Below, in pieces: positions 8,700-15,654 of a DNA stretch of 48,754 nt. The first letter of the stretch is position 1; every line of letters starts with the position of its first letter. A model generated the notes under the pieces. It did no database searches. It saw nothing but the letters and a program-made list of their open reading frames with translations, and was not told the origin of the DNA. The position numbers and the translations under genes are program-made. Origin of the DNA: an uncultured Hippea sp. (GTDB lineage: Bacteria; Campylobacterota_A; Desulfurellia; JAADFJ01); contig CAJVZA010000005.1 in the NCBI GenBank assembly GCA_913009315.1, positions 1 through 48,754 of the forward strand, written 5' to 3'.

Positions 8700-9823
8700 A
8701 ATTCTTCTCCAATCTGCTCCGCAAATGCTTCAAGGCGCGTAAGAAATTGTCCTTCGGAGCTAACCCGGTAACCTCCTTCCAACCCTATAACGGGTATGCC
8801 TTCTGCCTGCAGTCTTTTTCTGAGTATTGGAAACTCGCATTCTTCCGAATCGCAGAACGTTACGAGATAAAATATTACTCCTTTCACGCCTGCTTCTTTG
8901 CAGTCTTTAATTAGTTCGTCTATTCTGAGATCGATATTACCTTTTGTGGAACATGGAATTTTGCTTAAATATCGTTTTGAAATCGCATGGTAGGGGCCTT
9001 CTTTTGTTTTGATAACAAGTTCTTTGAATGCCCTTGACCCGAACATAAGATCATCTGTCACCATTCTCATACCTGTTTTATCTACAATTTCAAAAAATTG
9101 AGTTGATTCAAGCATAATTCCGGATATTGCTACTTTTATACTGTTTTCTATAGATCGGTCGTCTGTTAATTCCGTCTGCTGCATCAATTGTTCCAGTTTC
9201 TGCGTGTATTCGCTGCTGTCCATAATTGTTGCAAGAGAAATAATGGAAAAGAAGTCTGCCGAATTTATAACAATTTTTCCCTTTTTGATGAGATCATAAA
9301 ATTTTAGAACAGCAAGGCGTTTTTTATTCGAAATTCTTATCGCTTCGGTCAGCATTTCTTCATCAATTTTTATGTTGAAATAGCCGGAAATATGATTTAC
9401 AAGTTTTTTTAGTTCACCGGATAGAAAATTTATCGATTCTACAGTCAATATGGTGGGGTAAGGTATAAAATGATAGAAACTGTCACCTGAATTTTCCTGC
9501 CAGATATCGGCTATTGCCCTGAGTGAATCGCAATATCTAGAAAAAATTACGCCTTTTAGAAAGGAAAGCGTTCCGTTTAAAAGCTGATCGAGAAAGTTTA
9601 TCGATACCGAACAGGCGAAACTTTCTATTTTGGAGCCCCCAACCGCAATTTGCCTATCATTTGGAGATATTCTGAGCGGATGCATACCGGCGGCGTATAT
9701 TATTTCTTCAGGAACATAGGTTTCAAAATAGCCCATAACCGGTTTGTCAATCTTTTTAAGATATTCCGGCAGATTTTTTCTTATAGTCCTGAATTCATTT
9801 AGTGCTTCGGATTCTTTAATCAA
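8696..9823 (-). CDS. 2-hydroxyacyl-CoA dehydratase subunit (HgdA/FldC/BcrC family), second of pair
   Basis: This 375-residue partner of the preceding family member is more diverged but keeps the layout: YVPEEIIYAAGMHPLR near the N-terminus, then C71 (ESFACSVS), C98 (FSRYCDSLR) and C324 (LVTFCDSEECEF), which match the three cluster-ligand positions. The end IPVIGLEGGYRVSSEGQ replaces the more usual E-x-D segment. The two subunits would form the heterodimer carrying one cluster each. Its gene follows the DUF35 gene with a 4-nt overlap and runs into the other subunit with a 4-nt overlap, so stoichiometric synthesis is likely. Confidence 0.85.
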   Translation of the reverse strand: MIKESEALNEFRTIRKNLPEYLKKIDKPVMGYFETYVPEEIIYAAGMHPLRISPNDRQIAVGGSKIESFACSVSINFLDQLLNGTLSFLKGVIFSRYCDSLRAIADIWQENSGDSFYHFIPYPTILTVESINFLSGELKKLVNHISGYFNIKIDEEMLTEAIRISNKKRLAVLKFYDLIKKGKIVINSADFFSIISLATIMDSSEYTQKLEQLMQQTELTDDRSIENSIKVAISGIMLESTQFFEIVDKTGMRMVTDDLMFGSRAFKELVIKTKEGPYHAISKRYLSKIPCSTKGNIDLRIDELIKDCKEAGVKGVIFYLVTFCDSEECEFPILRKRLQAEGIPVIGLEGGYRVSSEGQFLTRLEAFAEQIGEEL

Positions 9824-10296
9824 TTGTCCAGCTCAAATGCGAAATAAACTCTGTCTATGCTGATTTTGTCTCTTCCTATTTCGGCCGGTATGGGAGGAAC
9901 ATCGAATACCTTCAGCTTTACTTTGTCGCCCCTGTGAATATCGTCTATCGATTTGATGCCTACAATTTTTGAGAGTATGTCGAAGGAATCGGAAAGCTTT
10001 ATATATGCATGTATCAGCGGTTTTTCAAAACCTACCGGAACTCCGGCTTTTAATTCCGTAAAATATTCGACGGTTCCTTTTGTCGGCAGATCTATCCATT
10101 CCAATTCTTCGGATAAACATTCAGGGCAGAGGATTCTCGGCGGATAGCTTACTTTGCCGCATTTGATGCATTTTGTTGTAGTTAAACGTCCTTCTTTTAG
10201 ATATTCAAAAAATTTCCATATCTTTGTGAGCTGTTTGCCTTCCATCGGATATGTATCAAGTATAACCGAATAGAGGTTATTGAATTGATTTTCCAT
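9820..10296 (-). CDS. Zn-ribbon/OB-fold protein (DUF35 family), thiolase partner
   Basis: A 158-residue protein with a rubredoxin-like zinc ribbon, CIKCGKVSYPPRILCPEC (residues about 41-58), followed by an OB-fold segment beginning LEWIDLPTKGTVEYF. DUF35 proteins occur beside SCP-x type thiolases and acyl-CoA enzymes and, in cases such as BbsA/BbsB and archaeal HMG-CoA formation, bind the thiolase and help pass or bind CoA thioesters. The gene starts directly after the stop of the thiolase gene, which supports a complex between the two products. No catalytic residues of its own are expected. Confidence 0.9.
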   Translation of the reverse strand: MENQFNNLYSVILDTYPMEGKQLTKIWKFFEYLKEGRLTTTKCIKCGKVSYPPRILCPECLSEELEWIDLPTKGTVEYFTELKAGVPVGFEKPLIHAYIKLSDSFDILSKIVGIKSIDDIHRGDKVKLKVFDVPPIPAEIGRDKISIDRVYFAFELDN

Positions 10297-11463
10297 CTAA
10301 TCCCTCCCGTATATAAGAATAGTATGTGCAACTATTGCACCGCTGAAATTGTGAGTAAGACCATATTTTGCACCTTCAACCTGATGATTGGCATCACCTT
10401 TCAGCTGTTTTGCAATTTCTATTGCCTGCCTTATTCCGGTTCCTCCGAACGGATGACCGCAGCTCAGCAATCCGCCGTCAGTGTTGACGGCAACTTTGCC
10501 TCCGAAATCAGATAGTCCCTTTTCGGCAAAAATGCCTCCTTCGCCTTTTTCACAGAATCCGAGATCTTCATATTCTATCACTTCCGAAATCGTAAAACAG
10601 TCATGCGTTTGAGCGACATCTACATCGTCGGCTGTTATTCCGGCTTTTGAGTATGCGCGCGAAGCCGCAGTTTTGAGTGCATTCCATGTAGTCCAGTTTC
10701 CTCTGTTGGATATGCTGTTGCTTTCTGTTGCCTGAGCGGTGCCTATAATTTTTACAAGCGGTTTGTCCGTAAAATCTTTTGCTGCTTCGCCGGATGTCAA
10801 AATTACCGCTGCGGCACCGTCGGTGATGGGACAGCAATCGTATAATTTCAATGGGGCGGCAACCGGTTTTGCAGTCATAGCATCCTGGAGAGTTATTTCT
10901 TTTCTGAATTGACCTTTTGGATTATTTAATCCGTTTCTTCTGTTTTTTACACTTATAGCTGCAAGCTGTTCCTCTGTAGTTCCATACAAAGCCGCATGGC
11001 GCTGAAACACTATTGACAGTAAAGATGGAGGCAGACCTAATCCCTGGGCACCGTCCCAATCGTGGTCTACGCTGCCTAATTGGCTGTAAAATGTTTCCCA
11101 TCTTTGCGGCGTAAACAGTTTTTCGCCTCCAATCACCATTATTGTATTTGACAAGCCGCTCTTTATCATTCCTGCGGCAAGTATTATTGCCGAGCTTCCG
11201 CTTCCGCACAAAAGTTCCACTCGTGCACATACGGAACTTGTTTTGATACCGAGATATTCGGCAACCATCGGCGCAAGATGGGTTTGTCTCGACAGACGCT
11301 CCGAACATGCTGATGCAACAAGAATACCATCGATATCAGCCGGTTTTATATGAGGATTATCCTCAAAGCATGCTTTTCCGGCTTCCTGAAAAAGCTCAAT
11401 TAGTGTGGCGTCTCTATAGCCCCACTTGGATTGTCCTCCCGCTACTACACATGCATCTTTCAT
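10297..11463 (-). CDS. Thiolase, SCP-x/acetyl-CoA acetyltransferase type
   Basis: A 388-residue thiolase-fold enzyme. The nucleophilic cysteine is C86 in VELLCGSGSSA, HDCFTISEVIEYEDLGFC contains the family His, and GGLLSCGHPFGGTG carries the second Cys and His of the active site. The form is the SCP2-thiolase type that commonly works with DUF35 partners. It should cleave 3-oxoacyl-CoA with CoA to acyl-CoA plus acetyl-CoA (or the reverse). With the hydratase and dehydrogenase downstream it completes a beta-oxidation-like spiral. In benzylsuccinate degradation a comparable thiolase plus DUF35 pair releases benzoyl-CoA, so an aromatic substrate is possible here. Confidence 0.92.
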   Translation of the reverse strand: MKDACVVAGGQSKWGYRDATLIELFQEAGKACFEDNPHIKPADIDGILVASACSERLSRQTHLAPMVAEYLGIKTSSVCARVELLCGSGSSAIILAAGMIKSGLSNTIMVIGGEKLFTPQRWETFYSQLGSVDHDWDGAQGLGLPPSLLSIVFQRHAALYGTTEEQLAAISVKNRRNGLNNPKGQFRKEITLQDAMTAKPVAAPLKLYDCCPITDGAAAVILTSGEAAKDFTDKPLVKIIGTAQATESNSISNRGNWTTWNALKTAASRAYSKAGITADDVDVAQTHDCFTISEVIEYEDLGFCEKGEGGIFAEKGLSDFGGKVAVNTDGGLLSCGHPFGGTGIRQAIEIAKQLKGDANHQVEGAKYGLTHNFSGAIVAHTILIYGRD

Positions 11464-11476
11464 CTCTTCCTCCTGA

Positions 11477-12976
11477 TCATTTTGAAAACTCCTTTTTCGC
11501 CATTTCTCTTAATTTTCTTTTTAGAATCTTTCCCGTCGCATTTTTGGGTAGAGCTTCTGCAAATTTAATTTTCTTGGGTGCTTTAAAACGTGCCATTCTG
11601 CTTTTACAAAATTCTATAAGTTCGGCTTCTTCGACTGTTTTTCCCTCTTTCAGCACAACGTACGCCAATACCGATTCCTGATAGATCTTATCCGGCATTC
11701 CAACCACGGAACATTCCTGAATGCAATCGTTTTGATAGAGCGTTTCTTCGACCTCACGAGGCGAAATATTTTCACCGCCTGAATTTATCATATCTTTTGT
11801 TCTATCTACAATGTACAGATAGCCTTCATCATCCAGTTTTCCTACATCACCTGTATGAAGCCAACCGTTTTTCAAAGTTTCTTCAGTTTCTTTTTGTTTT
11901 CCAAAATAGCCGAGCATAACATTCGGTCCCTGAATCAGAATTTCACCTTCTTCTCCGGTTTTCAGGGGATTATCGTTTTTGTCGGCAACTCTTATCTCCA
12001 CATTTTCTATGGGAGTTCCGACTGATCCTGCTTTATGTCTGAATTCATGATTATATGTTGCAAACGGTGTTGATTCTGTCAATCCGTATGCTTCGTTCAT
12101 GTCCATTCCTGTTTGTTTTTTCCATTCTTTAATCACCTCGACCGGCAGGCTTGCTGCTGCCGAAAAAGAGTATGTCAGCGATTTTAAATATTCTTTGATG
12201 CCGGGCGTATTAAGAAGCATAATATAGATTGTGGGAACAGCATAAAACCGTGTTACCTTATGTTGTTTTGTAAGCTCCAGGATATCATCCTGCTCATATT
12301 TTCTATGCAAAACCAAGGTTGCGCCGCAGTTTATGGCGCTATTGGCAATAAAATTCTGGGCAAATGAGTGAAAAAGCGGCAAAAAGCAGATTAGCCGATC
12401 GTCCGGAGAAATTTTTGTATGATGAATGGCGGCATAGCTGTTGCTTATAATATTGCCATGAGAAAGAATCACACCCTTGGGTTCTCCTGTTGTACCGGAC
12501 GTATATATAATGGAAGCAGGATTCTCAGGTGAGCGGTAAACGGTGTCAAAAAGATCGTTAGAATCGATTTTATCAATATTGTCCTCTAATTTATCCCCAA
12601 ATGAAACAATTTTCTGAAGATAAGTTTCACTTTTGGCAGGAAGTTGTTCGATGAGATCGTCTTCTACAAAAACTATTTTTGTGCGTGAATCATTGAGTAT
12701 ATATTTTACCTCTTTTTTTTGAAGCAGAAAATTTATTGATACTGCAACCCCGCCCATCTTTTGTATGCCGTAGTAGGCATATAAAAATCGTTCATTATTT
12801 GCTGAGAAGATAGCTACATTGTCGCCGGCCTTGATACCGTTTTTTATTAGATAATTTGCAATTCTGTTTGAAAAGGAATACAGCTTGGAATAGCTGAAGC
12901 TGCCGGTTTTAGTTATTATAGCGGGTTTATTCCTATTAAATCTAAAATTTCTGTCTATAAATGACGCATTATTCAT
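11477..12976 (-). CDS. Acyl-CoA synthetase (AMP-forming, long-chain/FadD-like)
   Basis: The 499-residue protein is a class I adenylate-forming ligase: IIYTSGTTGEPKGVILSHGN is the phosphate-binding motif, AYGLTESTP the adenine motif, GWLHTGDVGKLDDEGYL and VDRTKDMINSGGENISPREVE the hinge, and PKNATGKILKRKL contains the catalytic lysine of the lid. It activates a carboxylic acid to its CoA thioester. It is separate from paaK in the same operon, so the operon has two ligases with presumably different acids, for example a 2-hydroxy acid for the dehydratase versus an arylacetate. The start overlaps the reductase gene by 4 nt. The chain-length class is not safely readable. Confidence 0.92.
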   Translation of the reverse strand: MNNASFIDRNFRFNRNKPAIITKTGSFSYSKLYSFSNRIANYLIKNGIKAGDNVAIFSANNERFLYAYYGIQKMGGVAVSINFLLQKKEVKYILNDSRTKIVFVEDDLIEQLPAKSETYLQKIVSFGDKLEDNIDKIDSNDLFDTVYRSPENPASIIYTSGTTGEPKGVILSHGNIISNSYAAIHHTKISPDDRLICFLPLFHSFAQNFIANSAINCGATLVLHRKYEQDDILELTKQHKVTRFYAVPTIYIMLLNTPGIKEYLKSLTYSFSAAASLPVEVIKEWKKQTGMDMNEAYGLTESTPFATYNHEFRHKAGSVGTPIENVEIRVADKNDNPLKTGEEGEILIQGPNVMLGYFGKQKETEETLKNGWLHTGDVGKLDDEGYLYIVDRTKDMINSGGENISPREVEETLYQNDCIQECSVVGMPDKIYQESVLAYVVLKEGKTVEEAELIEFCKSRMARFKAPKKIKFAEALPKNATGKILKRKLREMAKKEFSK

Positions 12977-13938
12977 CTGTTACGAGTCCCCCTTGCCTGC
13001 TTATTCCACAACATTTTTTGTTCAAGTGCTTTAATAATCAGAGTAATTGCATGATTATATGGCGTTTCTACCTTTAGCTGTTTTCCAATTTTTACGATAT
13101 ACCCGTTTAATGTATCGATTTCAGTTCTGCGTTCGGCTTCTATATCCTGCAGCATTGAAATTTTATTATCTTTTACTCCGGCCAGGGCTTTTAATGAAAA
13201 CTCTCCTGGGGATTTCAATTCCTCGAACTCAAGTCCCTTTTTTCTTGCTACCATTGCGGTTTCCTCTGCAAGAAGCTTTATAAGTTCTTTTGCGGGTTCG
13301 CATGCCAGGATTTTTTCACCGGTAAAACCGGTAAAACCGGCAACTGCGTTGCATGCCACATTTGCAATCAGCTTTCGCCAGATAGGAACTTCGATATTGC
13401 CTTCTATCAGCTTAACGGTAAAACCTGCCTGATTGAGAAAATCGATCATTTCTTTGAATGTAGCATCCGGTTTTCTTCCATCGAGGGTTCCAAGCCAAAC
13501 GCCTCCGATACCGCCTGTATAGCGTATATGACAGTCGTCCAGCGGCATGGCGCTGTGCGCAGTAACTCCGCCTACGACTTTTTCTTTTCCTACAATCTTT
13601 GCGATAGTCTCCAAATTGCCAAGGCCGTTTTGGACCGAAAGAACATAGCTGTTGCCGTTGATAATCTTTGCCGCGGTTTTTGCCGCTGCTTCCGTTGCAT
13701 AGCCTTTTACCGATATCTGGACAATATCGAACTTTTCAAGTTTTTCGGGTTCGGTAGTAGCCTTGACCCATTGATGTTTATACGAACCGTCCGGCATGTG
13801 CAGAGTTATGCCGTAATTATTGATTTTTGCAACCTTACTTTTATCGATATCAATGAGCGTTACATCACAGTCTGCTTCTTGTAAAAGGACACCGAATGTA
13901 GCTCCTAATGCACCTGATCCAACTATTGCTACTCTCAT
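12973..13938 (-). CDS. 2-dehydropantoate 2-reductase family (PanE/ApbA) oxidoreductase
   Basis: This 321-residue protein has the N-terminal NAD(P)-binding MRVAIVGSGALGATFG, the SVQNGLGN loop and the helix RKLIANVACNAVAGFTG, which includes the catalytic Lys and Asn of the PanE fold. The length is normal. Classical PanE makes pantoate for CoA. Several PanE-family members are instead (R)-2-hydroxyacid dehydrogenases reducing 2-oxo acids. Being the first gene of a catabolic operon, 4 nt overlapped with an acyl-CoA ligase and upstream of a 2-hydroxyacyl-CoA dehydratase, the second role is attractive here, but it is inference. The ATG has a GGGGGG ribosome site. Confidence 0.85.
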   Translation of the reverse strand: MRVAIVGSGALGATFGVLLQEADCDVTLIDIDKSKVAKINNYGITLHMPDGSYKHQWVKATTEPEKLEKFDIVQISVKGYATEAAAKTAAKIINGNSYVLSVQNGLGNLETIAKIVGKEKVVGGVTAHSAMPLDDCHIRYTGGIGGVWLGTLDGRKPDATFKEMIDFLNQAGFTVKLIEGNIEVPIWRKLIANVACNAVAGFTGFTGEKILACEPAKELIKLLAEETAMVARKKGLEFEELKSPGEFSLKALAGVKDNKISMLQDIEAERRTEIDTLNGYIVKIGKQLKVETPYNHAITLIIKALEQKMLWNKQARGTRNR

Positions 13939-13961
13939 GTTCCCCCCAATTTGAGTTTAAA

Positions 13962-13994
13962 TAGTTCATACATAAAACCATTAACATTGAACTA
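13962..13994. promoter_or_regulatory. Inverted repeat at the operon start site, candidate operator
   Basis: TAGTTCA (13962-13968) and TGAACTA (13988-13994) form perfect 7-bp arms separated by 19 bp. They lie from the expected transcription start to about +33 of the minus-strand promoter at 14001-14028, a place where a bound repressor would block transcription. No regulator gene adjoins it. The arms are short, so chance cannot be ruled out. Confidence 0.45.
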
Positions 13995-14000
13995 CTTCAC

Positions 14001-14028
14001 ATTATATCAAGTAAAGCGTATTTGTCAA
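14001..14028 (-). promoter_or_regulatory. Sigma-70-type promoter of the 12-gene catabolic operon
   Basis: On the minus strand TTGACA (14028-14023) and TATAAT (14006-14001) are both perfect consensus hexamers with a 16-bp spacer. They sit about 60 bp ahead of the PanE-family start codon, the first gene of the operon. Confidence 0.8.
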
Positions 14029-14118
14029 GAATTTAATCATTTTTTTTTGAGGATTGCCGAACCGTAAATGCCTGGAATTAATATAGATCCGTAGATCTGT
14101 TTAATGCACAGCGGTCTT

Positions 14119-14391
14119 ATAATGAGACCACTGCACAATAAGCAAATTCACAGCTTTTTATGAGGTTTTCTATAGACAAGGCAAACTTCTGAAGGACTAA
14201 CGGGTTAATTCAAAGAAGTTTAACGAAGTATATGGGAAACCTCATAAAGCCCGCAGGGAAGTCAAAGAAAGGGCAATCTTCAGGAAATTAAAATTCTCAA
14301 ACTAACCGGTTAGTACCTCAAATTTTAATTTCTAAATCTCACCCTTTCTTTGACTTCTGTGGATATGCTTACTGTGCAGTGGTCTCATAAT
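14119..14391. repeat. 273-bp nested inverted-repeat element, MITE-like
   Basis: The outer arms ATAATGAGACCACTGCACA... (14119-14144) and their inverted match at 14366-14391 agree at 24 of 26 positions. Inside are two hairpins. Hairpin A uses TTTATGAGG (14157-14165) against CCTCATAAA (14240-14248), with inner arms AAACTTCT/AGAAGTTT. Hairpin B uses GTCAAAGAAAGGG (14261-14273) against its perfect complement at 14342-14354, with inner 12-bp arms 14284-14295 and 14321-14332. The centres are related: ACTAACGGGTTAAT (14196-14209) and the perfect palindrome ACTAACCGGTTAGT (14301-14314). A further arm-like copy lies at 14106-14120 and another at 23490-23505. There is no coding frame. It fills most of the 557-bp spacer between the divergent operons at 13938 and 14496. 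Confidence 0.8.
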
Positions 14392-14447
14392 ATGATAAAC
14401 CGATAGCACTTGAAAATCAGACAATCTTACTTAAATTTACCGATTAA

Positions 14448-14473
14448 TAACTGATGTTACGCAGCATCAGTTA
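14448..14473. promoter_or_regulatory. Perfect 9-bp inverted repeat ahead of the DUF2249-ric genes
   Basis: TAACTGATG (14448-14456) and CATCAGTTA (14465-14473) are perfect arms around an 8-nt loop, ending 22 nt before the start codon and just before the GGAGG ribosome site. It may be an operator or an RNA hairpin over the leader. The half-site spacing does not match the FNR TTGAT-N4-ATCAA box. Confidence 0.5.
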
Positions 14474-14495
14474 ATAAAATAATGGAGGCTGCACA

Positions 14496-14726
14496 ATGAA
14501 TGAACTTGATATAATACCGATTGAACCAAGGTTTAAACATTCGACAATTATGAAAACGTTTGATGAACTAAAAGAAGGTGATGCATTTATTCTGAAAAAT
14601 GATCATGACCCTGTTCCCCTTAAATACCAATTTGAGGCAGAGAAAAAGGGAGAATACAGCTGGGAATATATAGAAGAAGGGCCTGAAATATGGAAGGTCA
14701 AAATCGGAAGGACGGCATCGAAATGA
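14496..14726 (+). CDS. DUF2249 domain protein
   Basis: A 76-residue protein, LDIIPIEPRFKHSTIMKTFDEL then GDAFILKNDHDPVPLKYQFE, matches the small DUF2249 family, which is SirA/TusA-like in fold and is regularly found with Ric/YtfE, hemerythrin and NO-handling genes. The DHDP motif is a family hallmark. A ribosome site TGGAGG precedes the ATG. It overlaps ric by 4 nt (ATGA), so the two are made together. The biochemical function of DUF2249 is not established; nitrosative or oxidative stress is the likely setting. Confidence 0.88.
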   Translation: MNELDIIPIEPRFKHSTIMKTFDELKEGDAFILKNDHDPVPLKYQFEAEKKGEYSWEYIEEGPEIWKVKIGRTASK

Positions 14727-15436
14727 GCGGCGTGATAACGCCTGAGCAGTCGCTCGGAGAGATAGTTGGAAAATATCCTTTATTATCGGGATTTTTTGAA
14801 AAAAACGGAATAGACTACTGCTGCGGAGGAAAAGAGACATTAAGAGAAGCCGCCGCAGAACATAATATCGACGAAAACAATCTCATAAAGCAGCTCGAAA
14901 AGGAATTGGAAAGACTTGATGAGTTTCAGGCTGATGAGATCACTTGGGAAACGCGTCCGGCAAGCGAACTCGTTGATTATATAGTGGCAAGACATCATGG
15001 CTACATAAAACAGAATCTTCCCGATTCGGAAGCTCATCTGAGAAAAATACTGCAGGTGCACAGCGAGGTTAATCCTAATGAAATGATGGGCGATGAGAGG
15101 GCTATAGTGAGGCTTCCGAAACTGCTTACCGCTTTTCTTGAGATGAAAGAATCTATATCGAAGCATCTCAAAGAGGAAGAAGATGAGGTTTTTCCTGCTA
15201 TAAAGAATGATGCAGTTGACGAGTCTTTGAAGCGGAAAATTCTTAAGCTGCAGGAAGAGCATGAAGAACTTGGAGAAACTTTGGAGAAGATTAAACAATT
15301 GGCAACCGATTTTGTGCTGCCGGAATGGGCATGCCCGACATTTGCCGCTACATACAGACTGCTGAGCGGATTTCAAGCTGATATCCATAAACATATTCAT
15401 TTGGAAAATAACATCCTTTTTCCAAAATTGATTTAA
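14723..15436 (+). CDS. ric: Iron-sulfur cluster repair di-iron protein (Ric/YtfE/ScdA)
   Basis: The ATG at 14723 overlaps the preceding stop as ATGA and follows GGAAGGA, so it is preferred over an earlier in-frame start at 14690. The 237-residue protein has the ScdA_N (DUF542) domain with NGIDYCCGGKETL near the N-terminus, then a hemerythrin-like four-helix domain whose iron ligands are visible as ARHHGYIKQ, HSEVNP, HLKEEEDEVFP, EEHEELG and HKHIHLENNILFP. The family repairs Fe-S clusters damaged by NO or peroxide. In an anaerobe full of Fe-S enzymes like those of the operon next door this is a plausible protective function. A terminator follows at 15487. Confidence 0.93.
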   Translation: MSGVITPEQSLGEIVGKYPLLSGFFEKNGIDYCCGGKETLREAAAEHNIDENNLIKQLEKELERLDEFQADEITWETRPASELVDYIVARHHGYIKQNLPDSEAHLRKILQVHSEVNPNEMMGDERAIVRLPKLLTAFLEMKESISKHLKEEEDEVFPAIKNDAVDESLKRKILKLQEEHEELGETLEKIKQLATDFVLPEWACPTFAATYRLLSGFQADIHKHIHLENNILFPKLI

Positions 15437-15437
15437 C

Positions 15438-15450
15438 GGGGTCGTGTCTT
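15438..15450 (+). repeat. Dispersed GGGGTCGTGTCTT repeat, copy 1
   Basis: GGGGTCGTGTCTT begins 2 nt after the ric stop and continues as ACATTTGACATAA. The same head followed by TGCATTTGACATAG occurs at 23218, and the first 14 bases recur inverted at 37950-37963. A relative, GGGTCAGGACTTTACTTTTT in inverted orientation, is at 40235-40254. Such GGGTC...TTTGACA strings resemble ends linked to REP-type tyrosine transposases, but that link is from general knowledge and not shown here. Confidence 0.7.
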
Positions 15451-15486
15451 ACATTTGACATAACTTATTAACTTAAACTTATAAGT

Positions 15487-15524
15487 AACCGGTGGACTTA
15501 ACTGTCTGCCGGTTTTCGTTTTTT
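15487..15524 (+). terminator. Rho-independent terminator after ric
   Basis: AACCGGTGGAC (15487-15497) pairs with GTCTGCCGGTT (15504-15514) including two G-U pairs, around a 6-nt loop, and is followed by TTCGTTTTTTC. Confidence 0.75.
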
Positions 15525-15528
15525 CTCC

Positions 15529-15654
15529 GTCACTGCAATCACAGCGAAGCAATCTCACCACAGGCAGGATGCCTATGATACACTGAGACTGCCGCGGCCT
15601 TCGGCCTCGCAGTGACAGAAGGAAAAGTCATTGCGAGCGAAGAGCGGCAATCTC
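15529..15654. repeat. Cluster of REP-like units (GTCATTGCGAG core)
   Basis: Three related units alternate in direction: plus at 15529-15556 (GTCACTGCAATC...GCAATCTC), minus at 15585-15616 (containing GCGGCCTTCGGCCTCGCAG) and plus at 15627-15654 (GTCATTGCGAGCGAAG...GGCAATCTC). A linker CAGGCAGGATGCCTATGATA at 15561-15580 recurs inverted at about 15676-15690 and at 23389-23412. This is the arrangement of bacterial interspersed mosaic elements. Comparable units are known in deltaproteobacterial and related genomes. Confidence 0.75.

Noticed and set aside
7506-9823. Benzoyl-CoA reductase BcrB/BcrC
   Set aside because: The same family, but BcrA/BcrD and the ring-dearomatisation neighbours are absent; kept only as an alternative.
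14448-14473. FNR/HcpR-type regulator box before DUF2249-ric
   Set aside because: The arms are TGATG with an 8-bp gap, which does not match TTGAT-N4-ATCAA or similar boxes.
15529-15654. CRISPR array from the repeated GTCATTGCGAG units
   Set aside because: Units alternate in direction and are unevenly spaced with no unique spacers, and no cas gene is present.
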